From Pectobacterium araliae (lineage in GTDB: Bacteria > Pseudomonadota > Gammaproteobacteria > Enterobacterales > Enterobacteriaceae), in contig NZ_AP028908.1 of NCBI RefSeq assembly GCF_037076465.1, positions 4,340,001 to 4,404,000 of the forward strand: a stretch of DNA of 64,000 nt. The letters are read 5' to 3'. Both the position numbers and the translations under genes were made by a program. Of this stretch, positions 37,957-46,415 are shown piece after piece (the first letter of the stretch is position 1; every line of letters begins with the position of its first letter). The notes under the pieces are model-generated. The model was not told the DNA's origin and made no database searches. It saw only the letters and a program-made list of their open reading frames with translations.

Positions 37957-38039
37957 TGCCGATCGTTTAAGAAACGAGATACCGGGGGCTACCACGGTGC
38001 GAGGTATCCCTGCGGGAACCTCATCACCGCGTTTCCCCC
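37955..38039 (-). repeat. Palindromic intergenic repeat, copy B
   Basis: This 85-base segment is the inverse-orientation counterpart of 2417-2499, about 90 percent identical by eye, with the same nested palindrome (CGCGG / CCGTG outside, GAGG/CCTC, CCC/GGG). It begins inside the yhhQ stop codon and could act as a transcript 3'-end hairpin. Confidence 0.75.
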
Positions 38040-38241
38040 TCGACCCACGCTTAAGCGAGTAGCATTATCCATTTACGCCGCCTTTTCTCCTTAAGTCACT
38101 CATCGCTTTGTAAAAAAACGCAGGTATCAAGAACGGTTTGCAACAACAAAACGCTTGTTTTTGCTATCTGAATAGGGTGCCATACTGTTATTACCTATTT
38201 AAAAACGATTATCTGTTTCAAAAACGAGAGAAAGGGAACCT

Positions 38242-38808
38242 ATGTCGAATGTAATCAAATACCTCGGTGTCGGCTTGCTTGTCGGCCTGCTTGCTGCCTG
38301 TGATGGCAAAACGGATGACGCTGCAAAAGCGGGCGCACAAGATAAACCAGCCGCAGAAGCTACCGCGAGCCAGAACATTGAGTTACTGGATGGCAAGGTG
38401 GCGTTTACCCTGCCAGCCGATATGCGTGATCAAAGCGGTAAAGTCGGTACGCAGGCGAACAACATGCACGTTTACGCCAATGACAATGGGCAGAAAGCGG
38501 TCATCGTGATTCTCGGTGATAACACCACAGAAGAGCTGACCGTGCTGGCACAGCGTCTGGAAGACCAGCAACGCACGCGTGATGCCAATCTCCAAGTCGT
38601 CACCAACAAAACCATCGACGTTGACGGCAAGAAGCTGCAACAGCTCGACAGCATTATCACCAGCAGCGGACAGCAGGCTTATTCCTCTGTGGTGTTGGGC
38701 AAAGTGGAAAACCAACTGCTGACCTTGCAGATCACGCTGCCAGCCAGCAATCAGCAACAGGCACAGAGCGAAGCGGAAGGCATCATCCACACGCTGAAGC
38801 TGAAATAA
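38242..38808 (+). CDS. dcrB: DcrB family lipoprotein
   Basis: DcrB is an inner-membrane-associated periplasmic lipoprotein needed for phage C1 and C6 DNA entry in E. coli and for envelope and lipoprotein homeostasis. The 188-residue protein has a signal peptide with the lipobox LLAAC (Cys 20), an Ala/Lys-rich linker and a folded C-terminal domain. That domain has [20 protein letters not shown] (about 51-70), [20 protein letters not shown] and a closing HTLKLK. It is followed by a strong terminator. In E. coli it precedes yhhS; here a T6SS island intervenes. Confidence 0.93.
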   Translation: MSNVIKYLGVGLLVGLLAACDGKTDDAAKAGAQDKPAAEATASQNIELLDGKVAFTLPADMRDQSGKVGTQANNMHVYANDNGQKAVIVILGDNTTEELTVLAQRLEDQQRTRDANLQVVTNKTIDVDGKKLQQLDSIITSSGQQAYSSVVLGKVENQLLTLQITLPASNQQQAQSEAEGIIHTLKLK

Positions 38809-38836
38809 TCCCGCCCTTTCACCCGTCTCTTAATCA

Positions 38837-38864
38837 ACAAATCCCCAGTTCATTGGGGATTTGT
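38837..38864 (+). terminator. dcrB terminator
   Basis: An 11-base perfect stem ACAAATCCCCA / TGGGGATTTGT with a 6-base loop lies 28 bases after the dcrB stop. A T-rich 3' arm follows the GGGG core. It marks the left edge of the inserted T6SS island. Confidence 0.75.
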
Positions 38865-39301
38865 GCTCCTGCCAGCTTAGCTCTTAACCTGAGAAACACA
38901 GCATCACCCTACCTATGCCGAAATGGGGAAAAGATCAGACCTCTTTCTATGCACCTCTTTTATTTAGATATAAAATTATTTCAATACTAATCAATTGATT
39001 AAATTGTTTTTAATTCTTTCTTCGTACTATTGCGTTTCCATTTCACCTGCTATCTTTTACTCATCATTTTTTATCAATGGACTCATGCCAAGGATGTCGC
39101 AGGGAACATTTTCATTATTCTGCCTACTGCTCCCCTTCCATCATACGTTTGCCCACTGCGACGTGAACCCCTCTTTTAAACGTAATTCTCATCCCACTTA
39201 GGTTTGCTAGGTATTTCATTTTTCATCAGGGTAGCGGCGGAACGCGTCGGCACGTGCGGCACCGTGGCAGCAGGATAAGAATAACAATAAGGAGAAAGCC
39301 A
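38865..39301. other. AT-rich junction and upstream region of the T6SS island
   Basis: About 440 bases between dcrB and vgrG are much more AT-rich than either neighbour up to about 39200, then become GC-rich just before vgrG. A 68-codon frame (38995-39201) has no family resemblance and no ribosome binding site, so I do not call it. No inverted repeats, tRNA or transposase were seen. The region probably holds the vgrG promoter and the left junction of the insertion. Confidence 0.5.
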
Positions 39302-41329
39302 GTGGCAAACAGTACAGGATTACAGTTCACCGTAAAGGTCGGTGCGTTAGAGGCAGGCACCTTTGCGGTGGTGGATTTCAGGCTGGATGAGGGACTGAAC
39401 CGGCCCTTCAGCCTGGCGCTAAGTCTGGCGAGCGCGTTGCCAGATGTGGATTTTGGCGCGGTGCTGGATCAGCCGTGCGAGCTGATGATTTGGTATGAAG
39501 GTGAACTGAAGCGCCGGGTCAGCGGAATTGTCAGCGGCTTCACGCAGGGCGACACCGGATTCCGGCGCACGCGCTATCAGATGGACGTCCGCCCGGCGCT
39601 GTGGCGATTGGGATTACGTACCAACGCCCGTATCTTTCAGGCACACAAACCAGAAGCGATTATCAGCATTCTGCTGGAAGAGGCGGGCATTAGCGACTAC
39701 GCCTTTGCGCTGCGCCATGAACACGCGCCACGGGAATACTGCGTGCAGTATCGGGAAAGCGATTTGGCGTTTGTCACCCGTCTGGCGGCGGAAGAAGGAC
39801 TGTATTTCTTCCTCGAATACGAAGAAGGAAAACATCGGCTGGTGTTTGCCGACGATGCGGGGGCGCTGACCAAAGGCCCCGAGCTGTTCTTCAATCTGGC
39901 GACACAGGGGCTGAGCGAAGGCGAATATGTCCGGCGTTTCCACTACGCGGAACGGGTAAGCACAGCCGAAGTCGAGCTGAAGGATTACAGCTTCAAGACG
40001 CCGGCTTACGGGCTGTCGCACAAGAAGATGAGCGGTGAGCTGGCGCACCAGCGTGAAAGCTATCAGCACTACGACTATCCGGGTCGTTATAAGCACGACC
40101 CGAGCGGCAAGGCGTTCAGTGGCTATCGGCTGGATGCGCTGCGGGCTGGGGCGGTGACGAGCGAAGGGGAATCCAACTGCGCCGGGCTGATGCCCGGCAA
40201 CACCTTTACCCTGACGGAGCACCCGAATGCGACGCTGAATACGGTATGGCAGACGGTAAGCGTGACGCACGTCGGGCAGCAGCCGCAGGCGCTGGAAGAG
40301 GAAAGCGGCGGCGAACCGACCACCATGAGCAACAGCTTTGCGGTAGTGAAAGGCACAACAACGTGGCGCGCGGCCATGCCCTACAAACCGATGGTGGACG
40401 GCCCGCAAATCGCGACGGTGGTTGGCCCGGCAGGGGAAGAGATTTATTGCGACCAGTATGGTCGGGTAAAACTGCAATTCCCGTGGGACCGCTATGGCGC
40501 GAGCAACGACCAGAGCTCGTGCTGGGTGCGGGTCAGTCAGGGCTGGGCAGGTGGCCAGTACGGCATGATCGCTATTCCGCGCATCAGCCATGAAGTGATT
40601 GTCAGTTTCCTTGAAGGCGACCCGGATCAGCCGATTGTGACCGGGCGTACCTTCCATGCCACTAACCGCCCTCCTTACGACCTGCCAGCGCACAAGACGC
40701 GTACCGTACTGCGCACGGAAACGCATCAGGGAGAAGGATTCAACGAGCTGCGTTTTGAAGATCAGGCCGGGCAGGAAGAGATTTACATTCACGGGCAGAA
40801 AGATCTCAACGCGCTGATTGAAAATGACGTCGTCTGGCACATCAAACACGATGCGCATACGGATATTGATAATGAGCGCGTGACCCGCGTCAAAGCCAAC
40901 GATCATCTGACGGTTGAAAACGAGAAACGTGACCATGTTAAAGGGGATCTCTCACTGACCGTCGATGCCTCAATGCACCAGAAACTGGGGCAGGCTTTGC
41001 TGGTTGAGGCGGGTCAGGAAGTACATGCGAAAGCCGGCGCTAAGATAGTACTTGAGGCTGGCGCGGAGTTGACGCTGAAAGTTGGGGGAAGCTTCATCAA
41101 GATCGATCCCAGCGGCGTGAGCATCATTGGTCCGGCTATCAATATTAACTCTGGCGGCAGTGCTGGCAGTGGCTCAGGGTGGGCAGGTCAGATACCTGCG
41201 CTACCGGGTGGCGTGGCAGTACCTCCGGCCCCACCCGCAACGCTACCTGCCCCTGCCATTCATAAAAGCATGGAATCAATGTCTCCGCTTGTTAAGCCTT
41301 GCCCGCTCGCAACGGGAGGTAAAGCATGA
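39302..41329 (+). CDS. vgrG: Type VI secretion spike protein VgrG
   Basis: VgrG forms the trimeric tip of the T6SS needle and carries effectors. I take the GTG at 39302, which follows AAGGAGAAAG, giving 675 residues. The gp27-like part includes [20 protein letters not shown] and [20 protein letters not shown]. The gp5-like OB domain has [20 protein letters not shown] (about 378-397) and [15 protein letters not shown]. The beta-helix stretch is rich in the repeated Val-x-Gly or Val-x-Ala pattern. The C-terminus is a Gly/Ser then Pro/Ala-rich tail without an enzymatic domain, probably the docking site for the adaptor and effector encoded next. Its stop overlaps the DUF4123 gene by four bases. 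Confidence 0.95.
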   Translation: MANSTGLQFTVKVGALEAGTFAVVDFRLDEGLNRPFSLALSLASALPDVDFGAVLDQPCELMIWYEGELKRRVSGIVSGFTQGDTGFRRTRYQMDVRPALWRLGLRTNARIFQAHKPEAIISILLEEAGISDYAFALRHEHAPREYCVQYRESDLAFVTRLAAEEGLYFFLEYEEGKHRLVFADDAGALTKGPELFFNLATQGLSEGEYVRRFHYAERVSTAEVELKDYSFKTPAYGLSHKKMSGELAHQRESYQHYDYPGRYKHDPSGKAFSGYRLDALRAGAVTSEGESNCAGLMPGNTFTLTEHPNATLNTVWQTVSVTHVGQQPQALEEESGGEPTTMSNSFAVVKGTTTWRAAMPYKPMVDGPQIATVVGPAGEEIYCDQYGRVKLQFPWDRYGASNDQSSCWVRVSQGWAGGQYGMIAIPRISHEVIVSFLEGDPDQPIVTGRTFHATNRPPYDLPAHKTRTVLRTETHQGEGFNELRFEDQAGQEEIYIHGQKDLNALIENDVVWHIKHDAHTDIDNERVTRVKANDHLTVENEKRDHVKGDLSLTVDASMHQKLGQALLVEAGQEVHAKAGAKIVLEAGAELTLKVGGSFIKIDPSGVSIIGPAININSGGSAGSGSGWAGQIPALPGGVAVPPAPPATLPAPAIHKSMESMSPLVKPCPLATGGKA

Positions 41330-42123
41330 GCCTGAATACCTGGCGAGCAGAGCATGAAGGGACACTCTTTGCGATCGTCGATGGGGCGGCGGATGACTCG
41401 GCGGTGGCGCGTTTCTATGAACTCAGCGAGGGGGAAGCTTTTCCGCTCTTTGCTGGTACGTCGTTTAGTGATCAAGCTGCGCTCGGTCCTTGGCTGCTCG
41501 CGAATCCGTCTTCCGCATTCGTGGCGAATTCCGCCGCGCTGAGTGGTTTTTATCTGGTCAGCGAACAGCCAGCTGACGTGGTTCGCCGTCACTGGCAAAG
41601 CCTGATACAGGTGATCCGTGAAGGGGAAGTCGTCTGGTTCCGTTTCTCTGAACCTCGTATCTTCCTGCCGATGTTCTGTGCCATGAGCCCAGCAGAGCAA
41701 GATGCCGTTCTGGGGCCGTGCAATGGACTCTGGATCAACGGCAGCGGGTTTACGCGTAATCCTGATACCCCATTTTCCCCCTCGTTAGAAATGCCCTGGT
41801 TTCATATTCGTCCGCATCATCTGGCGCCGCTGTATGACGACGAACGCCACGCCTATATTCTTCGTCGGCGTCTGTGGCAGGTCATGACAAGCATGATGGA
41901 GCGCCATGCAGATCCGGCAGGCACGATTTTGCCGGTTCTCAGGCAAGCCAATGCGGAAAAGCTTCAGGAAGATGTGCTTGATGGCGTAGTGGCGGGAGTC
42001 TTGGCCTTGCAGGTCGGGCTTTCTCTGGAGAGTATTCGTGCGCCGCTGATGCTGACTGAAGCAGAATTCGCTCAGGTCAACCACTGGATGGTGCAGCATG
42101 ATGAGTTGATAGGAGTTAACTGA
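41326..42123 (+). CDS. DUF4123 T6SS adaptor/chaperone (Tap/Tec family)
   Basis: DUF4123 proteins load a specific effector onto its cognate VgrG and are not themselves injected. The 265-residue protein has the family N-terminus [20 protein letters not shown] (about 13-32), the middle [20 protein letters not shown] and the [14 protein letters not shown] segment (about 105-118), including the F-x-DPR-like position as FSEPR. It is encoded between vgrG and the DUF2235 effector with overlaps on both sides (four bases and one base), which is the standard arrangement. Confidence 0.9.
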   Translation: MSLNTWRAEHEGTLFAIVDGAADDSAVARFYELSEGEAFPLFAGTSFSDQAALGPWLLANPSSAFVANSAALSGFYLVSEQPADVVRRHWQSLIQVIREGEVVWFRFSEPRIFLPMFCAMSPAEQDAVLGPCNGLWINGSGFTRNPDTPFSPSLEMPWFHIRPHHLAPLYDDERHAYILRRRLWQVMTSMMERHADPAGTILPVLRQANAEKLQEDVLDGVVAGVLALQVGLSLESIRAPLMLTEAEFAQVNHWMVQHDELIGVN

Positions 42124-44117
42124 TGGCAGCCGATCCTTACTGTATTCCCTGCGAACGCTACGATAACTGGATAGAAATTGATATTCGTGATGAGCATAAC
42201 CGTTCGTTTAAGGGGCTGAAAGCGACACTGACTGACGAGACAGGAAAGTCCAAAACGGTGACGCTCAACGACAGGCCGACGCTGGTTCACGGTTTTGCGG
42301 TTGGCCCGATAACCGTGAAACTGGAGACGCGACCCTGGCTCAAGGCGGCGCAATCGCGTGAGGTATTGAAGGAAGGGCAAAGTGCCGTGCCTGGCTATGT
42401 GGCAGAGAAACTCGGGCATGAGGAAACCCCACGTGAACATGTTAAGGCCACCACGGGCGACCTGTGCCTGACCGCACCTGAACGGCCATTGCCAGAAGCG
42501 CATCAGGAAGGAAAAGCAGGCGGTGTCCGTTTCTTTACCAAACATTCCTATGTTGTCGAGGTTAAAGGCTACCAGATCAATGTGCTGCGCATTGGCGTGT
42601 TCTTTGATGGCACGGGAAATAACACCTATAACGCCGAGTCCGGCCTTAAAAAAGTGGAGCAGTGGCTGGCAGAAACCTGTTCCGATCCGGCACAGCGGGA
42701 GAAAGAACTGCGGGGCTGCCAGATGGGGCAACTCCCGGTGAGTGACAGTGCGGCGAATGACATTACTAATGTGGGGAAACTGTACGAACAATATATTTTT
42801 GGGGCAAAGACATTAAGTGCCCATAGCTATATCAGTGGTATTGGTACCCGCGATCCGGTAGCCGGAAAGGATGGTATGGAATACCAAACGGACGATATGC
42901 TGACAAAGGCGGTAGATATCGATTTTGGTGGTGAAAATACCTCCATCGTTGGCAAGGTGAACCTGGCCTGTGAACAAAAGATTGTTGCTGCGATTAAACG
43001 TGATTTAAGGGAGATATTACCTAATATTGATTGCATCCATCGTATCGTGTTCGATGTGTTTGGTTTTAGCCGTGGGGCAGCCGCGGCGCGGCATTTTGTT
43101 AACGTCATCGACCAAAAGGCCGATCACCCGCTGGTGCGGGCAGTGGCAAGTACACCCACAATCCGTCTTAAAGCCGGGTTTGACTGGGCGGATCGGGATG
43201 ATGTGCGCATCGCCTTTGTCGGGATTTTTGATACGGTTGCCTCATCGTATCATCCCAGCGTCAACATCCGTTTACGTGACGATTGTGCCGAACGGGTCGT
43301 GCATTTAACCGCGCTGGATGAGGTGCGAAAGCACTTCCCCTTAACTCGCGTCACGCCTACCGCGATTGGTACCAGTATTCCCCCGCACTTTACCGAACTG
43401 GCACTACCGGGTGCGCACTCCGATCTTGGCGGCGGGTATTACAGCCGCTGGAGCCTGCCGAATCCAAACAGCGATCCGGCTCTGACGGAGTGCCTTGAAC
43501 TGGAACGCTTTATGTGTGAAGAACTGGTTTCTACGCCGGATACAGAAAGCCGCGCCTATCGTCAGGCACGCGCCTATGCCGAAGAGAAAATTGCGCAGGG
43601 CTGGGTTGATCGGCTTCATCCGCATTTGCAGCGTGCGGCCATTCCCCCTGTAGGGGCAATCAGCTTGATCCCCTATTCGTTTATTCGACTGAGTAGGAAC
43701 GGTAATGTAGGGCATAAAAAGTCTGTGTATGTAGAGGTCATGATGAGCCGCGTGGTGGAAGGGGAATATTCCCGCATTCCGCTCCATATGATGATGGAAG
43801 CGGGGCGTGCCGTTGGTGTGCCGTTTAAGGCGTGGGACCCCACAATAAGTGGACATACTCTTGAGTCTGGAGCCATCAAATTGCCAGCGGTAAATCTGGC
43901 TAAATTGGATGAGATCTGGGCGTTAGCCGCAGCGGAAAAAGGCGTGATAAAGAACCTGGGCCAGCAACTCTCTGCGGCGGTTTATCGGGCGTTGCGCCAT
44001 GACTATATACACCGCAGCGCTAGCAATCAGGGCATCGCCAGCCCGGCGAAGACCAACAAACAAGAAACCACCGTGAGCAAGGAACGGCGGCATATCATCG
44101 GCAATCAGGAGGCATGA
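42123..44117 (+). CDS. DUF2235 alpha/beta-hydrolase effector (Tle1-like T6SS phospholipase)
   Basis: This 664-residue protein is a probable antibacterial lipase delivered by the T6SS. Residues 1-150 form an N-terminal region likely used for docking. The DUF2235 hydrolase domain starts with NVLRIGVFFDGTGNNTYNAE (about 155-174). The serine nucleophile is in GFSRGAAAARHF (Ser 316), the Tle1-type GxSxG elbow. ALPGAHSDLGGGYYSRW (around His 432 and Asp 434) follows. Tle1 relatives have phospholipase A1 or A2 activity against inner membranes. There is no signal peptide, as expected. The last 40 bases of the gene serve as the leader of the immunity gene and recur between the immunity copies. Confidence 0.88.
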   Translation: MAADPYCIPCERYDNWIEIDIRDEHNRSFKGLKATLTDETGKSKTVTLNDRPTLVHGFAVGPITVKLETRPWLKAAQSREVLKEGQSAVPGYVAEKLGHEETPREHVKATTGDLCLTAPERPLPEAHQEGKAGGVRFFTKHSYVVEVKGYQINVLRIGVFFDGTGNNTYNAESGLKKVEQWLAETCSDPAQREKELRGCQMGQLPVSDSAANDITNVGKLYEQYIFGAKTLSAHSYISGIGTRDPVAGKDGMEYQTDDMLTKAVDIDFGGENTSIVGKVNLACEQKIVAAIKRDLREILPNIDCIHRIVFDVFGFSRGAAAARHFVNVIDQKADHPLVRAVASTPTIRLKAGFDWADRDDVRIAFVGIFDTVASSYHPSVNIRLRDDCAERVVHLTALDEVRKHFPLTRVTPTAIGTSIPPHFTELALPGAHSDLGGGYYSRWSLPNPNSDPALTECLELERFMCEELVSTPDTESRAYRQARAYAEEKIAQGWVDRLHPHLQRAAIPPVGAISLIPYSFIRLSRNGNVGHKKSVYVEVMMSRVVEGEYSRIPLHMMMEAGRAVGVPFKAWDPTISGHTLESGAIKLPAVNLAKLDEIWALAAAEKGVIKNLGQQLSAAVYRALRHDYIHRSASNQGIASPAKTNKQETTVSKERRHIIGNQEA

Positions 44118-44824
44118 TGCTTAGATATTTTATTATGGCGGTGGGGCTTTGTGTTTCATTGGCTGCCTGTGCGACAACACCTGCGATCTCGGCTTTTGCA
44201 TGGAGTTATGGTTCAGGTAGCAATGTCGATAGTTTTTGTACGACGAAAGCTACTTTTTATCATAACGGGAAAATCGTATTCAGTTATCCCGGTGGGGGAT
44301 GTAACGCTGGTGCACCGTACAAAGATATCATTGATAGAAAATATTACTGGGCGGGAGGAGGGGGTCTACCTACTGATGGCGTACCTATCCCTGACAAGGC
44401 TTCAATAGAGATGGTGTCCTTCTACGATCGCAAGCGTTACCGCATCACAGTGAATTTACCGGCAGATTTAGCCCAACAAATGCAGCAGCGCTATCAGGTT
44501 GGTGAGCGAATAGACCAACGCAACTGGCTCTATTTTGGCCTGGCACCCGGAGGCTATTATGAGGTGCTATTGTTTGGAGATTTACTTGGCGTCAGCCCAG
44601 ATCTCTTGCTCGCCCGTGGCATCGCCGAAGAGGTCACTGATAATTGGTACGATAAAAAATTCCCAATAGGCGTAAGCCAATACACGGTGACGCTCCAAGA
44701 TTTCGACAAAGAATACGGCGAGCTATTTAAACAGCACCCTATCCCATTAGGCATGGACTGGGCACCGATCATGGATGCCTACCGTGCCAAGCAACCCAAA
44801 ACGGATCAGCAGCCGGTGAAGTAA
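44114..44824 (+). CDS. Putative T6SS immunity lipoprotein, copy 1 (DUF2931-like)
   Basis: This 236-residue protein most likely protects against the adjacent lipase effector in the periplasm. It has a type II signal peptide with lipobox LAAC (Cys 19) and then a DUF2931-like domain. Key segments are YYWAGGGGLPTDGVPIPD (about 77-94), VSFYDRKRYRITVNLP, FGLAPGGYYEVLLFGDLLG and HPIPLGMDWAPIMDAYRAKQ near the C-terminus. AGGAGG lies one base before the first ATG and four before the second, so translation may start at either of the two adjacent Met codons. The first overlaps the effector stop. Function is inferred from position and family. Confidence 0.78.
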   Translation: MMLRYFIMAVGLCVSLAACATTPAISAFAWSYGSGSNVDSFCTTKATFYHNGKIVFSYPGGGCNAGAPYKDIIDRKYYWAGGGGLPTDGVPIPDKASIEMVSFYDRKRYRITVNLPADLAQQMQQRYQVGERIDQRNWLYFGLAPGGYYEVLLFGDLLGVSPDLLLARGIAEEVTDNWYDKKFPIGVSQYTVTLQDFDKEYGELFKQHPIPLGMDWAPIMDAYRAKQPKTDQQPVK

Positions 44825-44863
44825 TAGCAAGGAACGGCGGCATATCATCGGCAATCAGGAGGC

Positions 44864-45571
44864 ATGATGCTTAAACAATTTATTATATTGCTGGGGCTAT
44901 GTGTCTCATTGGCCGCCAGTGCGACAACACCTGCGATCTCGGCTTTTGCATGGCGATATGGTTCAGGTAGCAATATCGATAGTTTTTGTACGACGAAAGC
45001 TACTTTTTATCATAACGGGAAAATCGTATTCAGTTATCCCGGTGGGGGATGTAACGCAGGTGCACCGTACAAAGATATCATTGATAGAAAATATTACTGG
45101 GCGGGAGGAGGAGGTCTACCTACTGATGGCGTACCTATCCCTGACAAGGCTTCAATAGAGATGGTGTCCTTCTACGATCGCAAGCGTTACCGTATCACGG
45201 TGAATTTACCTGCTGATTTAGAACAGCAGATGAGGTCGGTTTATCAAATTCAGGAACGCTACGATCGCCGCAATCGCCTGTATTTTGGTCTGGCACCCGG
45301 CGGTTATTATGAGGTGGTCTTGATGGGGCGCGGACTTGGCGTCAGTCCCGACCTATTGCTTGCCCGTGGCATTGCCGAAGAGGTCACCGATGACTGGAGA
45401 GATAAAGTAATACCTTTAGAAAAACAATATGAAAAGCGTTGGGCTGATTTCGACAAGGAATACGGCGAGCTATTTAAACAGCATCCCATCCCATTAGGCA
45501 TGGACTGGGCACCGATTATGGATGCCTACCGTGCCAAGCAACCTAAAACGGATCAGCATCCGGTGAAGTAA
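44864..45571 (+). CDS. Putative T6SS immunity protein, copy 2 (DUF2931-like, lipobox Cys lost)
   Basis: This 235-residue paralogue of copy 1 is nearly identical from about residue 27 to 120 and diverges in the last third. The signal peptide reads GLCVSLAASATTPA: Ser replaces the lipobox Cys, leaving an ASA-type signal peptidase I site, so the product should be soluble in the periplasm. The region between residues 120 and 215 carries its own version, for example VIPLEKQYEKRWADFDKEYG. Forty bases separate it from copy 1, and these repeat the end of the effector gene plus the ribosome binding site. Confidence 0.75.
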   Translation: MMLKQFIILLGLCVSLAASATTPAISAFAWRYGSGSNIDSFCTTKATFYHNGKIVFSYPGGGCNAGAPYKDIIDRKYYWAGGGGLPTDGVPIPDKASIEMVSFYDRKRYRITVNLPADLEQQMRSVYQIQERYDRRNRLYFGLAPGGYYEVVLMGRGLGVSPDLLLARGIAEEVTDDWRDKVIPLEKQYEKRWADFDKEYGELFKQHPIPLGMDWAPIMDAYRAKQPKTDQHPVK

Positions 45572-45610
45572 TAGCAAGGAACGGCGGCATGTGATCGGCA
45601 ATCAGGAGGC

Positions 45611-46321
45611 ATGATGTTTAGATCCATTATTATGGCCGTAGCGCTATGCATTTCGCTGGCAGCTTATTCAACCCCGAGTCCAAGGGATGCGGTTAGCTGG
45701 AGTTATGGTACTGGCAGTAATATCGATATCACTAGCAATACTCGAACAGAGTTTTATCGTGATGGGAAACTCGTTTACGCCGATCGTGAGGCTGGTGGCG
45801 GGGCTGGTGGACAGTTGAGTGACCGGATCACTGGCAAGCGCTACTACTGGGCGGGAGGAGGAGGATTGCCTACCGAGGGCGTCGTTGTTCCTGACCGAGC
45901 ATTGATAGAGATGGTGTCCTTCTACGATCGCAAACGTTACCGTATCACAGTGAATTTACCGGCAGATTTAGCCCAACAAATGCAGCAGCGCTATCAGGTT
46001 GGTGAGCGAATAGACCAACGCAACTGGCTCTATTTTGGCCTGGCACCCGGTGGCTATTATGAGGTGCTCTTATTCGGGGATTTACTTGGCGTCAGTCCCG
46101 ACCTATTGCTTGCCCGAGGCATTGCCGAAGAGGTTAACGATGATTGGAGAGATAAAGTAATACCTTTAGAAAAACAATATGAAAAGCGTTGGGCTGATTT
46201 CGACAAAAAATACGGCGAGCTATTTAAACAGCATCCCATCCCATTAGGCATGGACTGGGCACCGATCATGGATGCCTACCGTGCCAAGCAACCCAAGACG
46301 GATCAGCAGCCGATTAAATAA
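45611..46321 (+). CDS. Putative T6SS immunity protein, copy 3 (DUF2931-like, mosaic)
   Basis: The 236-residue third paralogue has a divergent N-terminal third (DAVSWSYGTGSNIDITSNTR) and a middle that equals copy 1 (QQRYQVGERIDQRNWLYFG). Its C-terminal third equals copy 2 (VIPLEKQYEKRWADFDK), so it is a mosaic. The signal peptide ends SLAAYSTPSP and has no lipobox Cys. It follows copy 2 after 39 bases that again repeat the effector end and AGGAGG. The differing N-terminal third may recognise another effector variant; this is inference. Confidence 0.75.
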   Translation: MMFRSIIMAVALCISLAAYSTPSPRDAVSWSYGTGSNIDITSNTRTEFYRDGKLVYADREAGGGAGGQLSDRITGKRYYWAGGGGLPTEGVVVPDRALIEMVSFYDRKRYRITVNLPADLAQQMQQRYQVGERIDQRNWLYFGLAPGGYYEVLLFGDLLGVSPDLLLARGIAEEVNDDWRDKVIPLEKQYEKRWADFDKKYGELFKQHPIPLGMDWAPIMDAYRAKQPKTDQQPIK

Positions 46322-46336
46322 CACGATATCACTGGT

Positions 46337-46363
46337 GCAACAGACTCGACGAGGGTCTGTTGC
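46337..46363 (+). terminator. Hairpin after the immunity array
   Basis: A 9-base stem GCAACAGAC / GTCTGTTGC with a 9-base loop lies 16 bases past the third immunity gene. No T-tract follows on either strand, so it is only a weak terminator or a processing hairpin. Confidence 0.45.
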
Positions 46364-46376
46364 GTTGCCTTCTGGC

Positions 46377-46415
46377 GATCGGGAGGCATGATGTTCAGAT
46401 ATTTTATTATGGCCG
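46377..46415 (+). pseudogene. Stub of a fourth immunity gene copy
   Basis: GATCGGGAGGCATGATG followed by codons for MMFRYFIMA repeats the ribosome binding site and first nine codons of copies 1 and 3. After the GCC of codon 9 the sequence runs into the antisense of the end of yhhS. Only the leader survives, so a fourth copy was cut off at the island's right edge. The yhhS stop codon (46407-46409) is provided by this stub. Confidence 0.8.

Noticed and set aside
38995..39201. 68-codon frame ahead of vgrG
   Set aside because: AT-rich chance frame with no ribosome binding site and no family likeness.
39614..40936. Long antisense reading frame of 440 codons opposite vgrG
   Set aside because: It lies wholly within a well-supported vgrG on the other strand, has no family resemblance and is explained by the GC-rich codon pattern.
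38865..46406. Prophage or integrative element carrying the T6SS island
   Set aside because: No integrase, tRNA target, transposase or terminal repeats were found; the block looks like a vgrG island exchanged by homologous recombination.
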